The translations under genes were made by a program, and so were the position numbers. From assembly GCA_965261585.1 (NCBI GenBank), contig CBDHDN010000050.1, positions 1 through 14,329 on the forward strand: DNA of 14,329 bases. The letters run 5' to 3'. This document shows, piece by piece, positions 1 through 7,636 of the stretch. The notes under the pieces are model-generated. The model saw nothing but the letters and a program-made list of their open reading frames with translations. It was not told where the DNA came from and did not search any database. The stretch comes from CBDHDN01 sp965261585 (GTDB lineage Bacteria; Pseudomonadota; Alphaproteobacteria; UBA6615). Each line of letters starts with the position of its first letter. Within the stretch, counting starts at the first letter, position 1.

Positions 1-574
1 CGGCAGTATCCATGTCTGCGACGTAGCCGGCGGAGTCGAATGCGACGGTCATGACCAGATCAGGATTGCGGTCGACGAGGTGCCGGCAGCCGAGATTGGC
101 CTGGCGGTCCAGTATTGCCCCACGGTGCTCGTCGGCCAGCACGATCGGGTTGCCCCGCTGGCCGTCGTGCGTCGGTACGAGGATCGACTTGTCGCCGCGC
201 CGCCCGAAGGCATCGATCAGCGCAACGTAGTCGGCGGTCGACAGCAGCGGCTGGTCCGCCAGGCAGATCATGACGCCGGCACACCCGCGCTGCAGCGCCG
301 TCAGGCCGGCATGGACCGACGTCATCTGTCCGTCGCGGTAGCGATCGTTGACGACGGTGCGCAGCGGCAGGCCGGCCAGCGCTTCGGCGACCCGCGCCGG
401 CTCGTGGCCGAGTACGACGACAAGCTCCTGTACGTCGGCGGCGAGCAGCCGCCGTGCCGTGCGACGGACCAACGGTTCGCCGGCGATCGGCAGCAGCAGC
501 TTGTTCGCGTCCCCCATGCGGCGCGATTCGCCGGCGGCCAGCAAGAGGGCCGAGATCGTCATGGCGACGGTCAT
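1..574 (-). CDS. mocA: MocA-like molybdenum cofactor cytidylyltransferase (partial, C-terminus beyond window)
   Basis: A nucleotidyltransferase of the MobA/MocA fold, expected to join CTP to molybdopterin and give the cytosine dinucleotide cofactor that CO dehydrogenase uses. The N-terminus has the nucleotide-binding loop LLLAAGESRRMG (about residues 10-21) followed by NKLLLPIAGEPLV. LAAG instead of the LAGG of MobA favours CTP use. Further on are the motif LADQP, a conserved GNP, and AGYVADMDT near the end, so only about 10-20 residues are missing; 191 codons are present. The start is the ATG at 574, 16 bp after the coxF stop; an in-frame ATG at 562 is equally possible because neither has a clear ribosome site. 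It is last in the cox operon within view, which fits a cofactor role for this enzyme. The family call is firm; MocA over MobA is inferred from the motif and the context. Confidence 0.85.
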   Translation of the reverse strand, partial: MTVAMTISALLLAAGESRRMGDANKLLLPIAGEPLVRRTARRLLAADVQELVVVLGHEPARVAEALAGLPLRTVVNDRYRDGQMTSVHAGLTALQRGCAGVMICLADQPLLSTADYVALIDAFGRRGDKSILVPTHDGQRGNPIVLADEHRGAILDRQANLGCRHLVDRNPDLVMTVAFDSAGYVADMDTA

Positions 575-590
575 GGCGTCAGACGGCTCG

Positions 591-1406
591 TTACTCGGCG
601 GCCGCGGAACGCCCCTGGCGTCCCGTGGCCGCCGGGCCCACGTCCTCGGTGACCGCCGCCGCCAGCATGGCCCGGCGCTCGCGCATGATCTCAGCCAGGA
701 TCGAAACGGCGATCTCCTCCGGCGTAACGGCGCCGATATCGAGGCCGACGGGGCTCCGGATGCGCGCCACCAGCGCCGGCGCGGCGCCCGCATCGACGAG
801 CTCTTGCGACAGCTTGGCCGCCTTACGTCGGCTCGCGATAAAGCCGATCCACAACGGCGCCGCGGCGAGGGCGGCTTGGAGCCCCCGCAGATCCTTCCGT
901 CCTTGCGTTGCAACGACGATGAACCGTACCGCGCCGGCGCGCACCGGCGTGAGGTCGATCGCATCGTTCCCCGCGCCCGTGACCGAAACGCTGAATCCGA
1001 CGTTGCCGGCCAGCCGGGCCAGCACGGCACCGACCGGCGAGTCGCCGATGACGATCAGCTCCGGCGGCGGCAGCATGGGCTCGACAAAGATGTCGAGCGT
1101 GCCGCCGCTGTGGCAGTGGGCGGTATAGGCCTCCAGGCCGACGGCGCCGCCATCGCCGGTTTCGGGCTCTATGCGGATCAGCCGCGCCCGGCCGTCCTCG
1201 ATCGCCTGCCTCGCGGCGTCGCGCACGGCGGGCTGGGCGCAGCCGCCGCCGACCCAGCCTGCCATCGTGCCGTCTGCCGCAATCACCGCCTTCGCGCCCG
1301 GTTTGGCCGACGTCGTGTTCAGGCTGCGCACGACGGTGGCAACCGCGTAGGGCCGCTCCTCGCGCTGCAATCGCTCGGTGAATTTGGCGATGTCGTCTTG
1401 GCTCAT
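591..1406 (-). CDS. coxF: CoxF, XdhC/CoxI-family CO dehydrogenase maturation factor
   Basis: A 271-residue protein of the XdhC/CoxI family. These proteins bind molybdenum cofactor and help mature xanthine dehydrogenase-type enzymes; in Oligotropha, CoxF is needed to complete the Mo-S-Cu centre. The N-terminal domain has GWVGGGCAQPAV (about residues 50-61) and SGGTLDIFVEP (about 100-110). The C-terminal Rossmann-like domain begins at LIVIGDSPVGAVLARLA (about 117-133), with GDSPVG in place of the usual GxGxxG. It ends with the family signature PVGLDIGAVTPEEIAVSILAEI (about 219-240). The final 25 residues look like a variable tail. The start is the ATG at 1406, 4 bp after the coxE stop; a longer frame reading into coxE was rejected because the extension has no family similarity. 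Length matches other CoxF proteins. Confidence 0.9.
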   Translation of the reverse strand: MSQDDIAKFTERLQREERPYAVATVVRSLNTTSAKPGAKAVIAADGTMAGWVGGGCAQPAVRDAARQAIEDGRARLIRIEPETGDGGAVGLEAYTAHCHSGGTLDIFVEPMLPPPELIVIGDSPVGAVLARLAGNVGFSVSVTGAGNDAIDLTPVRAGAVRFIVVATQGRKDLRGLQAALAAAPLWIGFIASRRKAAKLSQELVDAGAAPALVARIRSPVGLDIGAVTPEEIAVSILAEIMRERRAMLAAAVTEDVGPAATGRQGRSAAAE

Positions 1407-1410
1407 CGGA

Positions 1411-2568
1411 CTAAAGCTCGCACAGCGCCGGCTCCAGGGCCGCGAGGCTTTCCAGGTTGTGGGCCGGCGCGAACAGGTCGATATGCGGCAACGCCGCCGC
1501 CATGCCCTGGGCCACCGGCTCATAGCCCGGCCAGCCGAGCAGCGGGTTGAGCCAGACGATGCGGCGGGCGCGCCGCCCGAGCGCCTGTAGCTGCCGGCCC
1601 AGCGCCGCCGGGTCGCCGGTATCGTAGCCGTCGCTGAAGATCATCACCACGGTGCGCGAATTTAGCACGGTCTTGGCATAGTTGGTGTTGAAGGTCTCCA
1701 GGCAGGCGCCGAGCCGCGTGCCGCCGCCCCAGCCGGCCGAGATCACGTTCATGCGGTCGACTGCCTTCTCGATGTCGCGTTCCCGCAGCACCGCGCTGAC
1801 ATGAACGAGCCGCGTGTGGAAAACGAAGGCCTCGGCCTCAGCGAAGTTCTCGACGATGCCGCGGACGAAACGCATGAAGAACGTGCTGTAGAGGCTCATC
1901 GAGCCGCTGGCGTCGAGCATGGTGACGAGGCGGATGGGGCGTTCCCGGCGCTGGCGGTAGGCCAGGTCGAGGGGCATGCCGCCGCTGCGCAGGCTGCGGT
2001 GTATCGTCGTGCGCATGTCGACAACGCGGCCGCGCGCGCGCGCCCGATGGCGCCGCGTCACGCGCTTGCGCATGCGTACTGCCAGGCGCTCCGCCAGTTC
2101 ATAGACCTGGGCCAGCTCGTGCGGGTCGTTGAGATGCCGCAGATCGGTGCGCGCCAACAATTCCTTGCTGCTCGCGCCGCTACGCCGCCCGGCGCCCTCC
2201 GCGTCGGCGGTATCCGGGCTTGCCGCGCGCTCCGGGCTTCGCGCGGCGCGTCCGTCGCCGACGCCCGACAGGACGCGCGCACGGCCTCGCCGTGCTACGG
2301 CCTGCCGCATGCCGCGGCGCAGCCAATAGGCATCGAAAAGGGCATCGAACCGCCGCCAGTCGTCAGCGCAGCTGCACAGCAGGGATTTGAGCGTGGCCCG
2401 CATGAGCTGCGGCGACAGCAGGCCCGACTCCCCGGCCACGATCAGCGCGTCGACGCCCTCGCGAATGCCAAGCCGAAAGCCGTTGTCGCGGGCGAGGCGG
2501 ACGAACCCCAAGAGCCGGCTGACGACCCCAGGCGCGCCGTTGTCGATGGGGACGACGGACGCCGTCAC
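1411..2568 (-). CDS. coxE: CoxE, VWA-domain CO dehydrogenase maturation protein
   Basis: A 385-residue CoxE protein. In Oligotropha it partners the AAA+ protein CoxD in building the copper-containing active site. The N-terminal half is helical and rich in Arg and Ala; residues about 92-135 are a low-complexity linker. The C-terminal von Willebrand A domain holds the metal-ion-dependent adhesion site DASGSMS (about 219-225, the DxSxS pattern), then GWGGGTRLG with the conserved Thr, then IFSDGYDTGDP with the conserved Asp. All MIDAS parts are therefore present. The start is the GTG at 2568, which overlaps the coxD stop by 4 bp (GTGA), implying translational coupling; MoxR and VWA proteins usually work as a pair. 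The frame stays open far upstream inside coxD, but that part is antisense-free overlap without domain support, so the GTG is preferred. Confidence 0.92.
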   Translation of the reverse strand: MTASVVPIDNGAPGVVSRLLGFVRLARDNGFRLGIREGVDALIVAGESGLLSPQLMRATLKSLLCSCADDWRRFDALFDAYWLRRGMRQAVARRGRARVLSGVGDGRAARSPERAASPDTADAEGAGRRSGASSKELLARTDLRHLNDPHELAQVYELAERLAVRMRKRVTRRHRARARGRVVDMRTTIHRSLRSGGMPLDLAYRQRRERPIRLVTMLDASGSMSLYSTFFMRFVRGIVENFAEAEAFVFHTRLVHVSAVLRERDIEKAVDRMNVISAGWGGGTRLGACLETFNTNYAKTVLNSRTVVMIFSDGYDTGDPAALGRQLQALGRRARRIVWLNPLLGWPGYEPVAQGMAAALPHIDLFAPAHNLESLAALEPALCEL

Positions 2569-3479
2569 ACGGCCCTCGCTACCATGCGCTCGACGACCTC
2601 TGGCGCTACCGCATCGCGATCGTGCCGCGTCTTGAGCAGGCACAGCAGCGATTGGCGCAGCGCGCCCGGATCGGCATCGAGCGTCGCCACGCCAAGGCCG
2701 AGCAGCGCCCGCGCCCAGTCCAGTGTTTCCGCCACGCCCGGCTTCTTTTCCAGGTCCTCGCGCCGCAGGCCCTGCACGAAGCGCACGATCTGGCCGGCGA
2801 GCTTCTGCTCGATGTCGGGAACGCGTGCCGCCACGATCTGCAGCTCTTTCGCTTCGTCCGGGAAGTCCAGATAGAAGTAAAGGCAGCGCCGCCTGAGCGC
2901 GTCGCTCAACTCGCGCGTGGCGTTTGATGTCAGCACGACATGGGGGATGCTGACCGCCTCGATCGTGCCCAGCTCCGGGATGCTGATCTGATAGTCGGAC
3001 AGCACTTCCAGCAGGTAGGCCTCGAACTCCTCGTCGGCGCGGTCGATCTCGTCGATCAGCAGCACCGGCGGTGTCTTCGACGCGATGGCTTGCAGCAGCG
3101 GGCGGCGCAGCAGGAAGTCCTCGGTGAAGATGTGAGCTTCCTTCTCCTTGGCCGACAGCGCCTCGTTCTCGCGGATTTTGATGGCCAACAGCTGGCGCTG
3201 GTAGTTCCATTCGTAGACGGCGGCGTTGGCGTCGAGGCCCTCGTAGCACTGCAGGCGGATCAGCTTGGTGCTCAGGATCTCGGCCAGGGCCTTGGCCGCG
3301 TCGGTCTTGCCGACCCCGGCCTCGCCCTCGATCAGCAGCGGCCGCTGCAGCCGTCGCATCAGCACGACGGCCATGGCGAAGTCGGGATCGACGACATAGC
3401 CGACGCGGGCCGCCCGCCGTTGTATCTCACGCCAGTCCAAGTCGCGCTCCTCATCCCGCGCAAAAGCGTAGCGGGGCAT
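2565..3479 (-). CDS. coxD: CoxD, MoxR-type AAA+ ATPase for CO dehydrogenase assembly
   Basis: A 304-residue AAA+ ATPase of the MoxR/CoxD group. In Oligotropha, CoxD acts on folded apo-CO dehydrogenase and is needed for sulfur and copper insertion at molybdenum. Visible parts are Walker A GEAGVGKT (52-59), the CoxD-typical LQCYEGLDANAAVYEWNYQ (about 77-94), Walker B LLIDEID (140-146), sensor-1 LTSNATRELSDALRRRCLY (about 183-201) with Asn186, and the adjacent arginines. The start is the ATG at 3479, 37 bp after the coxL stop. Its only ribosome-site-like stretch (AGCGGGG) lies in the left arm of a perfect 10-bp inverted repeat whose loop contains the start, so translation may depend on structure. 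The stop overlaps the coxE start by 4 bp. Alternative in-frame starts would remove N-terminal sequence before Walker A and seem less likely. Confidence 0.93.
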   Translation of the reverse strand: MPRYAFARDEERDLDWREIQRRAARVGYVVDPDFAMAVVLMRRLQRPLLIEGEAGVGKTDAAKALAEILSTKLIRLQCYEGLDANAAVYEWNYQRQLLAIKIRENEALSAKEKEAHIFTEDFLLRRPLLQAIASKTPPVLLIDEIDRADEEFEAYLLEVLSDYQISIPELGTIEAVSIPHVVLTSNATRELSDALRRRCLYFYLDFPDEAKELQIVAARVPDIEQKLAGQIVRFVQGLRREDLEKKPGVAETLDWARALLGLGVATLDADPGALRQSLLCLLKTRHDRDAVAPEVVERMVARAV

Positions 3480-3493
3480 TATAGCCCCGCTAC
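3468..3493 (-). promoter_or_regulatory. Perfect 10-bp inverted repeat covering the coxD start codon
   Basis: Arms GTAGCGGGGC (3468-3477) and GCCCCGCTAC (3484-3493) are exact reverse complements around a 6-nt loop. The coxD ATG (3479-3477) spans the loop edge, and the only plausible ribosome site is inside the other arm. Transcribed from the minus strand, this would give a very stable hairpin between coxL and coxD. It could limit CoxD synthesis compared with the structural subunits, or protect the 3' end of a processed coxMSL message. There is no U-run, so it is not a standard terminator. The structure is seen directly; its role is inferred. Confidence 0.6.
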
Positions 3494-3516
3494 CGGCGCC
3501 GTGCTGTCGGGGTCGG

Positions 3517-5922
3517 CTACTTGTTGAGGCCCAGCTCGTTGAGCGTCTGCCACACCCGCCACGGTGTATGCGGCATCGGCATGTGGGTGACGCCCCGATG
3601 GGCGAACGCATCGACGACCGCGTTGGAGATCGCCGAGACGCCGCCGACGTTTGGCGATTCGCCAACGCCCTTGGCGCCGATCGGATGGTGCGGCGACGGC
3701 GTGACGGTAAAGTCCGTCTCCCAGACCGGCGTCTCCACCGCCGTCGGCACGAAGTAGTCCATGAAGCTCGCGCCCATGACGTTGCCGATCTCGTCGAACA
3801 CGACCTCCTGGCCCATGGCGATGGCGAACGCCTCGGCCAGCCCGCCATGCACCTGGCCCTCGATGACCATCGGGTTGATCCGGGTGCCACAGTCGTCGAG
3901 CGCATAGAAGCGCCGGATCGCGACCTCGCCGGTCATCCGGTCGATATCGACGACGCAGACATAGGCGCCGAACGGGAAGGTAAAGTTCGGCGGGTCGTAG
4001 TAGTCCGATACCTCCAGGCCGTGCTCCATGCCCTCGGGCACGTTGCTGTAGGCGGCCATGGCGATTTCCTTCATGGTCGCCGCCTTGTCCGGCAGGCCCT
4101 TGACCTTGAAGCGGTCGATCTCCCACTCCAGGTCGGCCTCGCTGACCTCGAGCATGTGGGCGGCGATCTTCTGCGCCTTCTCGCGGATCTTGCGGCCGGC
4201 CCGCGCCGCCGCTGCCCCGGCGACCGGGGTCGAGCGCGAGCCATAGGTGCCGAGCCCGTAGGGCGCGGTGTCGGTGTCGCCTTCCTCGATCGTGATGTCG
4301 TCGGACGGGATGCCGATCTCGCTGGCGATGATCTGGGCATAGGTCGTCTCGTGGCCCTGGCCCTGCGACTTCGTGCCCAGCCGGGCAATCGCGCTGCCCG
4401 TCGGGTGCACCCGGATCTCGCAGCTGTCGAACATGCTGATGCCCAGGATATCGCAGTTGCGGGAGGGGCCGGCGCCAACGATTTCGGTGAAAGTGGCGAT
4501 GCCAATGCCCATCAGCTCGCCGGTCTGACGCTTCTCGGCCTGTTCCTTCAACAGATCGTCGTAGCCGACCGCGGCCAGCACCTTCTGCAGGGCCGCCGGG
4601 TAGTCGCCGCTGTCGTATTCCCAGTCGAGCGACGAGGTGTAGGGGAACTGCTCGGGCTGAACGAAGTTGCGTGTGCGGATCTCGGCCTTGGTGACGCCGA
4701 GCTTCTGCGCCAGCACGTCGATCATGCGCTCGATCAGATAGGACGCCTCGGTCACCCGGAACGAGCAGCGATAGGCGACGCCGCCCGGCGCCTTGTTCGT
4801 GAACACCCCGTCGACCGCGCAGTAGGCGACCGGGATGTCGTAGCTGCCGGTCACGATGTTGAAAAAGCCGGCCGGCCATTTCGACGGCTGCGCATGGCTG
4901 TTGAAGGCGCCGTGATCGGCCAGCACGTGCACCCGCAACGCCTTGATCTTGCCACGGCTGTCGGCGGCGAGCTCGCCCTTCATGTGATAGTCGCGCGCGA
5001 ACGCGGTCGTCGAGATATTGTCGATCCGGCTCTCGATCCACTTGACCGGGCGGCCGAGCACGATCGAGGCGACGATCGCGCAGACATAGCCGGGGTAGGC
5101 GCCGACCTTGTTGCCAAAGCCGCCGCCGATATCCGGCGAGATCACCCGGATGCTGCTCTCCGGCAAGCCCGCGATCAGCGACACCACGGTGCGGATGACG
5201 TGGGGCGCCTGGAACGTGCCGTACAGCGTCAGCTTGCCGGCGACCGGATCCATCGACGCGACGCAACCGCACGTCTCCATCGGGCAGGGGTGGACGCGCT
5301 GGTAGAGCATCTCCTCGCTGACCGTGACCTCGGCGCTGTCGAACGCCTGCTTGGTGGCGGCCTTGTCGCCGACCTCCCAGGCAAAGATATGGTTGGGGTG
5401 CCGGCGCGCGCCCTGGCCGACACTGTCTTTCTCGACCGCGTCCTCGCGCAGCACAGGTGCGTCCTGGTCGAGCGCCTTCTTCGGGTCGACCAGGGTCGGC
5501 AACTCTTCGTAGTCGACCTCAACCAGCTGGATCGCATCGGCCGCGACGTAGCGGTCCTCGGCGACCACGAAGGCGATCTCCTGGTTCTGGAAATGTACCT
5601 TCTCGTGGGCCAGCACGGCCTGGGTGTCGCCGGCCAGCGTCGGCATCCAGTGCAGGTTCAACGGAATCAGGTCTTCCGCCGTCAGCACCGCCAAGACACC
5701 GGGCAGGGCCTTGGCCGCCTCGGTGTTGATAGACTTGACGCGGGCGTGGGCGTAGGAACTGCGCACGAAGTCGCCGAACACCGTGCCGGGCAGCTTGACG
5801 TCGTCGACATAGTTGCCCTGGCCGCGAATGAAGCGCCCGTCCTCCTTGCGCTTGCGCGACGTGCCAATGCCGCCCAGCGACTTCTCCCGCTCATCCAGCG
5901 AGGCGGTTGCAAGATTGGTCAT
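3517..5922 (-). CDS. coxL: Aerobic carbon monoxide dehydrogenase large (molybdenum) subunit, form I
   Basis: The 801-residue molybdenum subunit, which oxidises CO with water to CO2 at a Mo-S-Cu centre in the cytoplasm, usually at the inner membrane face. The decisive motif is AYRCSFR at residues 383-389; Cys386 (codon 4767-4765) matches the copper-binding Cys388 of Oligotropha and marks form I. Form II enzymes have AYRGAGR there. Other conserved sites are the N-terminal DGRFIRGQGNYVDDVKLPG (about 28-46), the glycine stretch DIGGGFGNK (about 264-272), QGQGHETTYAQ (cofactor binding) and GAKGVGESP near the C-terminus with the catalytic base Glu. Start: ATG at 5922, preceded by GAGGAGG and overlapping the coxS stop by one base (TGATG). 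The longer frame beginning at 6225 reads through coxS and is rejected. Length equals the family norm of about 800. Confidence 0.97.
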   Translation of the reverse strand: MTNLATASLDEREKSLGGIGTSRKRKEDGRFIRGQGNYVDDVKLPGTVFGDFVRSSYAHARVKSINTEAAKALPGVLAVLTAEDLIPLNLHWMPTLAGDTQAVLAHEKVHFQNQEIAFVVAEDRYVAADAIQLVEVDYEELPTLVDPKKALDQDAPVLREDAVEKDSVGQGARRHPNHIFAWEVGDKAATKQAFDSAEVTVSEEMLYQRVHPCPMETCGCVASMDPVAGKLTLYGTFQAPHVIRTVVSLIAGLPESSIRVISPDIGGGFGNKVGAYPGYVCAIVASIVLGRPVKWIESRIDNISTTAFARDYHMKGELAADSRGKIKALRVHVLADHGAFNSHAQPSKWPAGFFNIVTGSYDIPVAYCAVDGVFTNKAPGGVAYRCSFRVTEASYLIERMIDVLAQKLGVTKAEIRTRNFVQPEQFPYTSSLDWEYDSGDYPAALQKVLAAVGYDDLLKEQAEKRQTGELMGIGIATFTEIVGAGPSRNCDILGISMFDSCEIRVHPTGSAIARLGTKSQGQGHETTYAQIIASEIGIPSDDITIEEGDTDTAPYGLGTYGSRSTPVAGAAAARAGRKIREKAQKIAAHMLEVSEADLEWEIDRFKVKGLPDKAATMKEIAMAAYSNVPEGMEHGLEVSDYYDPPNFTFPFGAYVCVVDIDRMTGEVAIRRFYALDDCGTRINPMVIEGQVHGGLAEAFAIAMGQEVVFDEIGNVMGASFMDYFVPTAVETPVWETDFTVTPSPHHPIGAKGVGESPNVGGVSAISNAVVDAFAHRGVTHMPMPHTPWRVWQTLNELGLNK

Positions 5923-6404
5923 CAGGCGGCCTCCTCTTTGTTCATCTTGTCGGCGGCGTAGCGCACCGCCTTGACGATGTTCTGATAGCCCGTGCAGCGA
6001 CACAGGTTGCCGGACAAGCCCTGGCGGATCTCCCCATCCGTGGGGTCCGGGTTCTCCTGCAGCAGGCGGTAGGAGCGCACCAGCATGCCCGGCGTGCAGT
6101 AGCCGCATTGCAGCCCGTGCTCCTCCAGGAAGCCCTCCTGCAACGGGTGCAGCGTGGCGCCCGCGGCCAGGCCCTCGACTGTCATGACCGCGCCGCCGTC
6201 GGCCTGCACGGCCAGGACCGTGCACGACTTGACCGACTTGCCGTTGAGGTCGACCGTGCAGGCACCGCAGTGCGTGGTCTCGCAGCCGATATGGGCACCG
6301 GTCAGGTTCAGATGCTCCCGCAGGAAGTGGATCAGCAGCGTGCGATCCTCGACCGCGGCTTCGACACTCGCTCCGTTCACCGTCAGCGATACGTTAGTCG
6401 CCAT
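5922..6404 (-). CDS. coxS: Carbon monoxide dehydrogenase small (iron-sulfur) subunit
   Basis: The 160-residue electron-transfer subunit carrying two [2Fe-2S] clusters. The N-terminal plant-ferredoxin-type domain has Cys41, Cys46, Cys49 and Cys61 (GCETTHCGACTV, then SCTVLA). The C-terminal four-helix domain has Cys100, Cys103, Cys135 and Cys137 (QCGYCTPGM, then LCRCTGYQNIV). All eight ligands are present and the spacing matches the Oligotropha CoxS protein. It passes electrons from the Mo-S-Cu centre in CoxL to FAD in CoxM. The start is the ATG at 6404, with a strong CGGGGAGGG ribosome site at 6411-6420 and only 3 bp after the coxM stop. The stop shares one base with the coxL start, so all three subunits are probably translated as one coupled unit. 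Confidence 0.97.
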   Translation of the reverse strand: MATNVSLTVNGASVEAAVEDRTLLIHFLREHLNLTGAHIGCETTHCGACTVDLNGKSVKSCTVLAVQADGGAVMTVEGLAAGATLHPLQEGFLEEHGLQCGYCTPGMLVRSYRLLQENPDPTDGEIRQGLSGNLCRCTGYQNIVKAVRYAADKMNKEEAA

Positions 6405-6407
6405 GAC

Positions 6408-7277
6408 TTAGCCCTCCCCGGCGCGCGCGGCCGCGGCGCGCAACGCGCGGCGCGTCATCTCCGCCGCCATGTGTTTCCGAAACTCCGCCGGGCCGCGCAG
6501 GTCGCTGACCGGATCGGCGACGGCCATGACGCGGTCCGCGGCGTCCTGGACTGCCGCGTCGTCGATCGCCTTGCCGGCGATGGCGGCAGCGGCCTCCATC
6601 GCCAGGAACGGTGCTGGCGCCACGTTGGTGAGCGCGATCCTCGCCTGTTCGCAACGGCCGCCCTTCACCGTCAGGACGACAGCGGTGGCGGCCGTCGCGA
6701 AGTCGCCGACCTTGCGCTTCATCTTTTGATACGACCAGCCATGTCCGGCGGCCGGCCTCGGAATGCGGATCTCGGTCAGCAGCTCGTTCTCGGCGAGCGA
6801 CGTTACATAGGTGCCCTCGTAGAAGTCCGCCGCCGGGACCGTGCGCTCGCCGTCCGGTCCCCGCAGGACGTACGAGGCGCCGAGCGCCATCATCACCGCC
6901 GGCTGATCGTTTCCCGGGTCGCCGTTCACGACGTTGCCCCCGATGGTGCCGCAGTTGCGCACCTGCGGATCCGCGATCAGCTCGGCCGCCTCGGCCACGA
7001 TCGGGCACGCCTTGCGGATCAGATCCGAGGCCAGAATCTCGGCCTGGGTTACGGCGGCGCCGATCACTACGGTATCCCCGCGTTCCCGGATACTCCTCAG
7101 CTCGTCGATCGCGTTGATGTCGATGAGATGTGCCGGCGCGGCGAGCCGCAGCTTCATCATGGGGATCAGGCTGTGGCCGCCGGCAAGGATCTTGCCATCA
7201 TCTCCGAAGCGGGCGAGCAGCGCGACCGCTTCGTCGACGCTCTGCGTCCGATGATATTCGAATTGTCCCGGTGTCAA
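6408..7277 (-). CDS. coxM: Carbon monoxide dehydrogenase medium (FAD) subunit, TTG start
   Basis: The 289-residue flavoprotein subunit. FAD-binding motifs are AGGHSLIP (residues 32-39) and TIGGN (in GTIGGNVVNGDPGND, near residue 110); both sit where Oligotropha CoxM has them. The chosen start is TTG at 7277, giving a protein that begins (M)TPGQFEYHR, the usual CoxM N-terminus, with GGGGAGGG six bases upstream. An in-frame ATG at 7370 would add 31 residues rich in Cys, Arg and Thr that the family lacks, and the ribosome site would then be internal, so it was rejected. It is the first gene of the M-S-L-D-E-F set, an order typical of form I operons. The 359 bp upstream hold no gene on this strand and should contain the operon promoter. 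Confidence 0.95.
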   Translation of the reverse strand: MTPGQFEYHRTQSVDEAVALLARFGDDGKILAGGHSLIPMMKLRLAAPAHLIDINAIDELRSIRERGDTVVIGAAVTQAEILASDLIRKACPIVAEAAELIADPQVRNCGTIGGNVVNGDPGNDQPAVMMALGASYVLRGPDGERTVPAADFYEGTYVTSLAENELLTEIRIPRPAAGHGWSYQKMKRKVGDFATAATAVVLTVKGGRCEQARIALTNVAPAPFLAMEAAAAIAGKAIDDAAVQDAADRVMAVADPVSDLRGPAEFRKHMAAEMTRRALRAAAARAGEG

Positions 7278-7636
7278 GCGACCCTCCCCGTAGCTTGTTG
7301 TCGTTGTCTCTATGATACGCAGACTACACCGCGGCGGGGCACAGCGCGCGGCAAAATGTAGGATCGGCAATCATGCCTCTTCAGTTCAGATGGCCGAGGT
7401 CTCCGTCCTTTTAGTTTAGATCTGGTTCGCCGATATCCTGCGCCGCATCGCGATCGGCTCAGAGGGAAGCCCATACCGACATGACGAAAGGGCTCCGGTT
7501 CGTTCATGCCGACGCGGGTCGAAGTGTGAGGGCCGTCGCGAGCTCCTATGAAAGTCGGCATCCGACTAACCCAGCCCGGTGTCCGTCCGGACCGACGCAC
7601 CCGCTCGGCGCGGACCGGAACCAGCCGACTTGCGGC
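7278..7636. other. Intergenic region upstream of the cox operon
   Basis: These 359 bp separate the SH3-protein stop from the coxM start. The base composition is visibly more AT-rich than the cox genes near 7360-7430. The stretch must hold the promoter and leader of the minus-strand cox operon unless transcription reads through from the SH3 gene. I see a spaced direct repeat at 7380-7421 (listed separately) and the GGGGAGGG ribosome site just before coxM. I could not assign -35 and -10 boxes or a sigma-54 site with confidence, and no clear terminator for the SH3 gene. Short open frames here have no recognisable product. Confidence 0.5.
7380..7421 (-). promoter_or_regulatory. Candidate operator: paired direct repeats upstream of coxM
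   Basis: On the plus strand, TTCAGTTCAGAT (7380-7391) and TTTAGTTTAGAT (7410-7421) match at 10 of 12 bases, and each is itself a tandem copy of TTYAG followed by AT. Their spacing is exactly 30 bp, close to three helical turns, so two bound proteins would face the same side. They lie 103-144 bp before the coxM start, a normal place for activator sites. No regulator is known from this window to bind them. The repeat is seen directly; regulation of cox is inference. Confidence 0.35.

Noticed and set aside
80..1550. Plus-strand frames opposite mocA and coxF
   Set aside because: They are antisense shadows; the minus-strand frames carry the family motifs.
3478..3483. TATAAT on the minus strand as a promoter -10 box before coxD
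   Set aside because: It is the loop of the hairpin, and no -35 box lies at the right distance; coincidence is more likely.
3568..5961. A 797-codon open frame on the plus strand opposite coxL
   Set aside because: It is an antisense shadow of coxL caused by high GC and codon bias; it is Arg/Asp/His-rich with no motif or ribosome site.
5923..6225. N-terminal extension of CoxL into coxS
   Set aside because: The extension overlaps coxS in another frame and has no similarity to CoxL; the ATG at 5922 has GAGGAGG upstream.
5907..7361. A 484-codon plus-strand frame opposite coxS and coxM
   Set aside because: It is a mirror of two well-supported genes with no recognisable domain.
7278..7370. N-terminal extension of CoxM to an ATG at 7370
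   Set aside because: The added residues are unlike CoxM, and the strong ribosome site fits the TTG at 7277.
7575..7625. GC-rich near-palindromes (GTCCGGAC and neighbours) as a terminator of the SH3 gene
   Set aside because: The arms do not form one long stem and no T-run follows.
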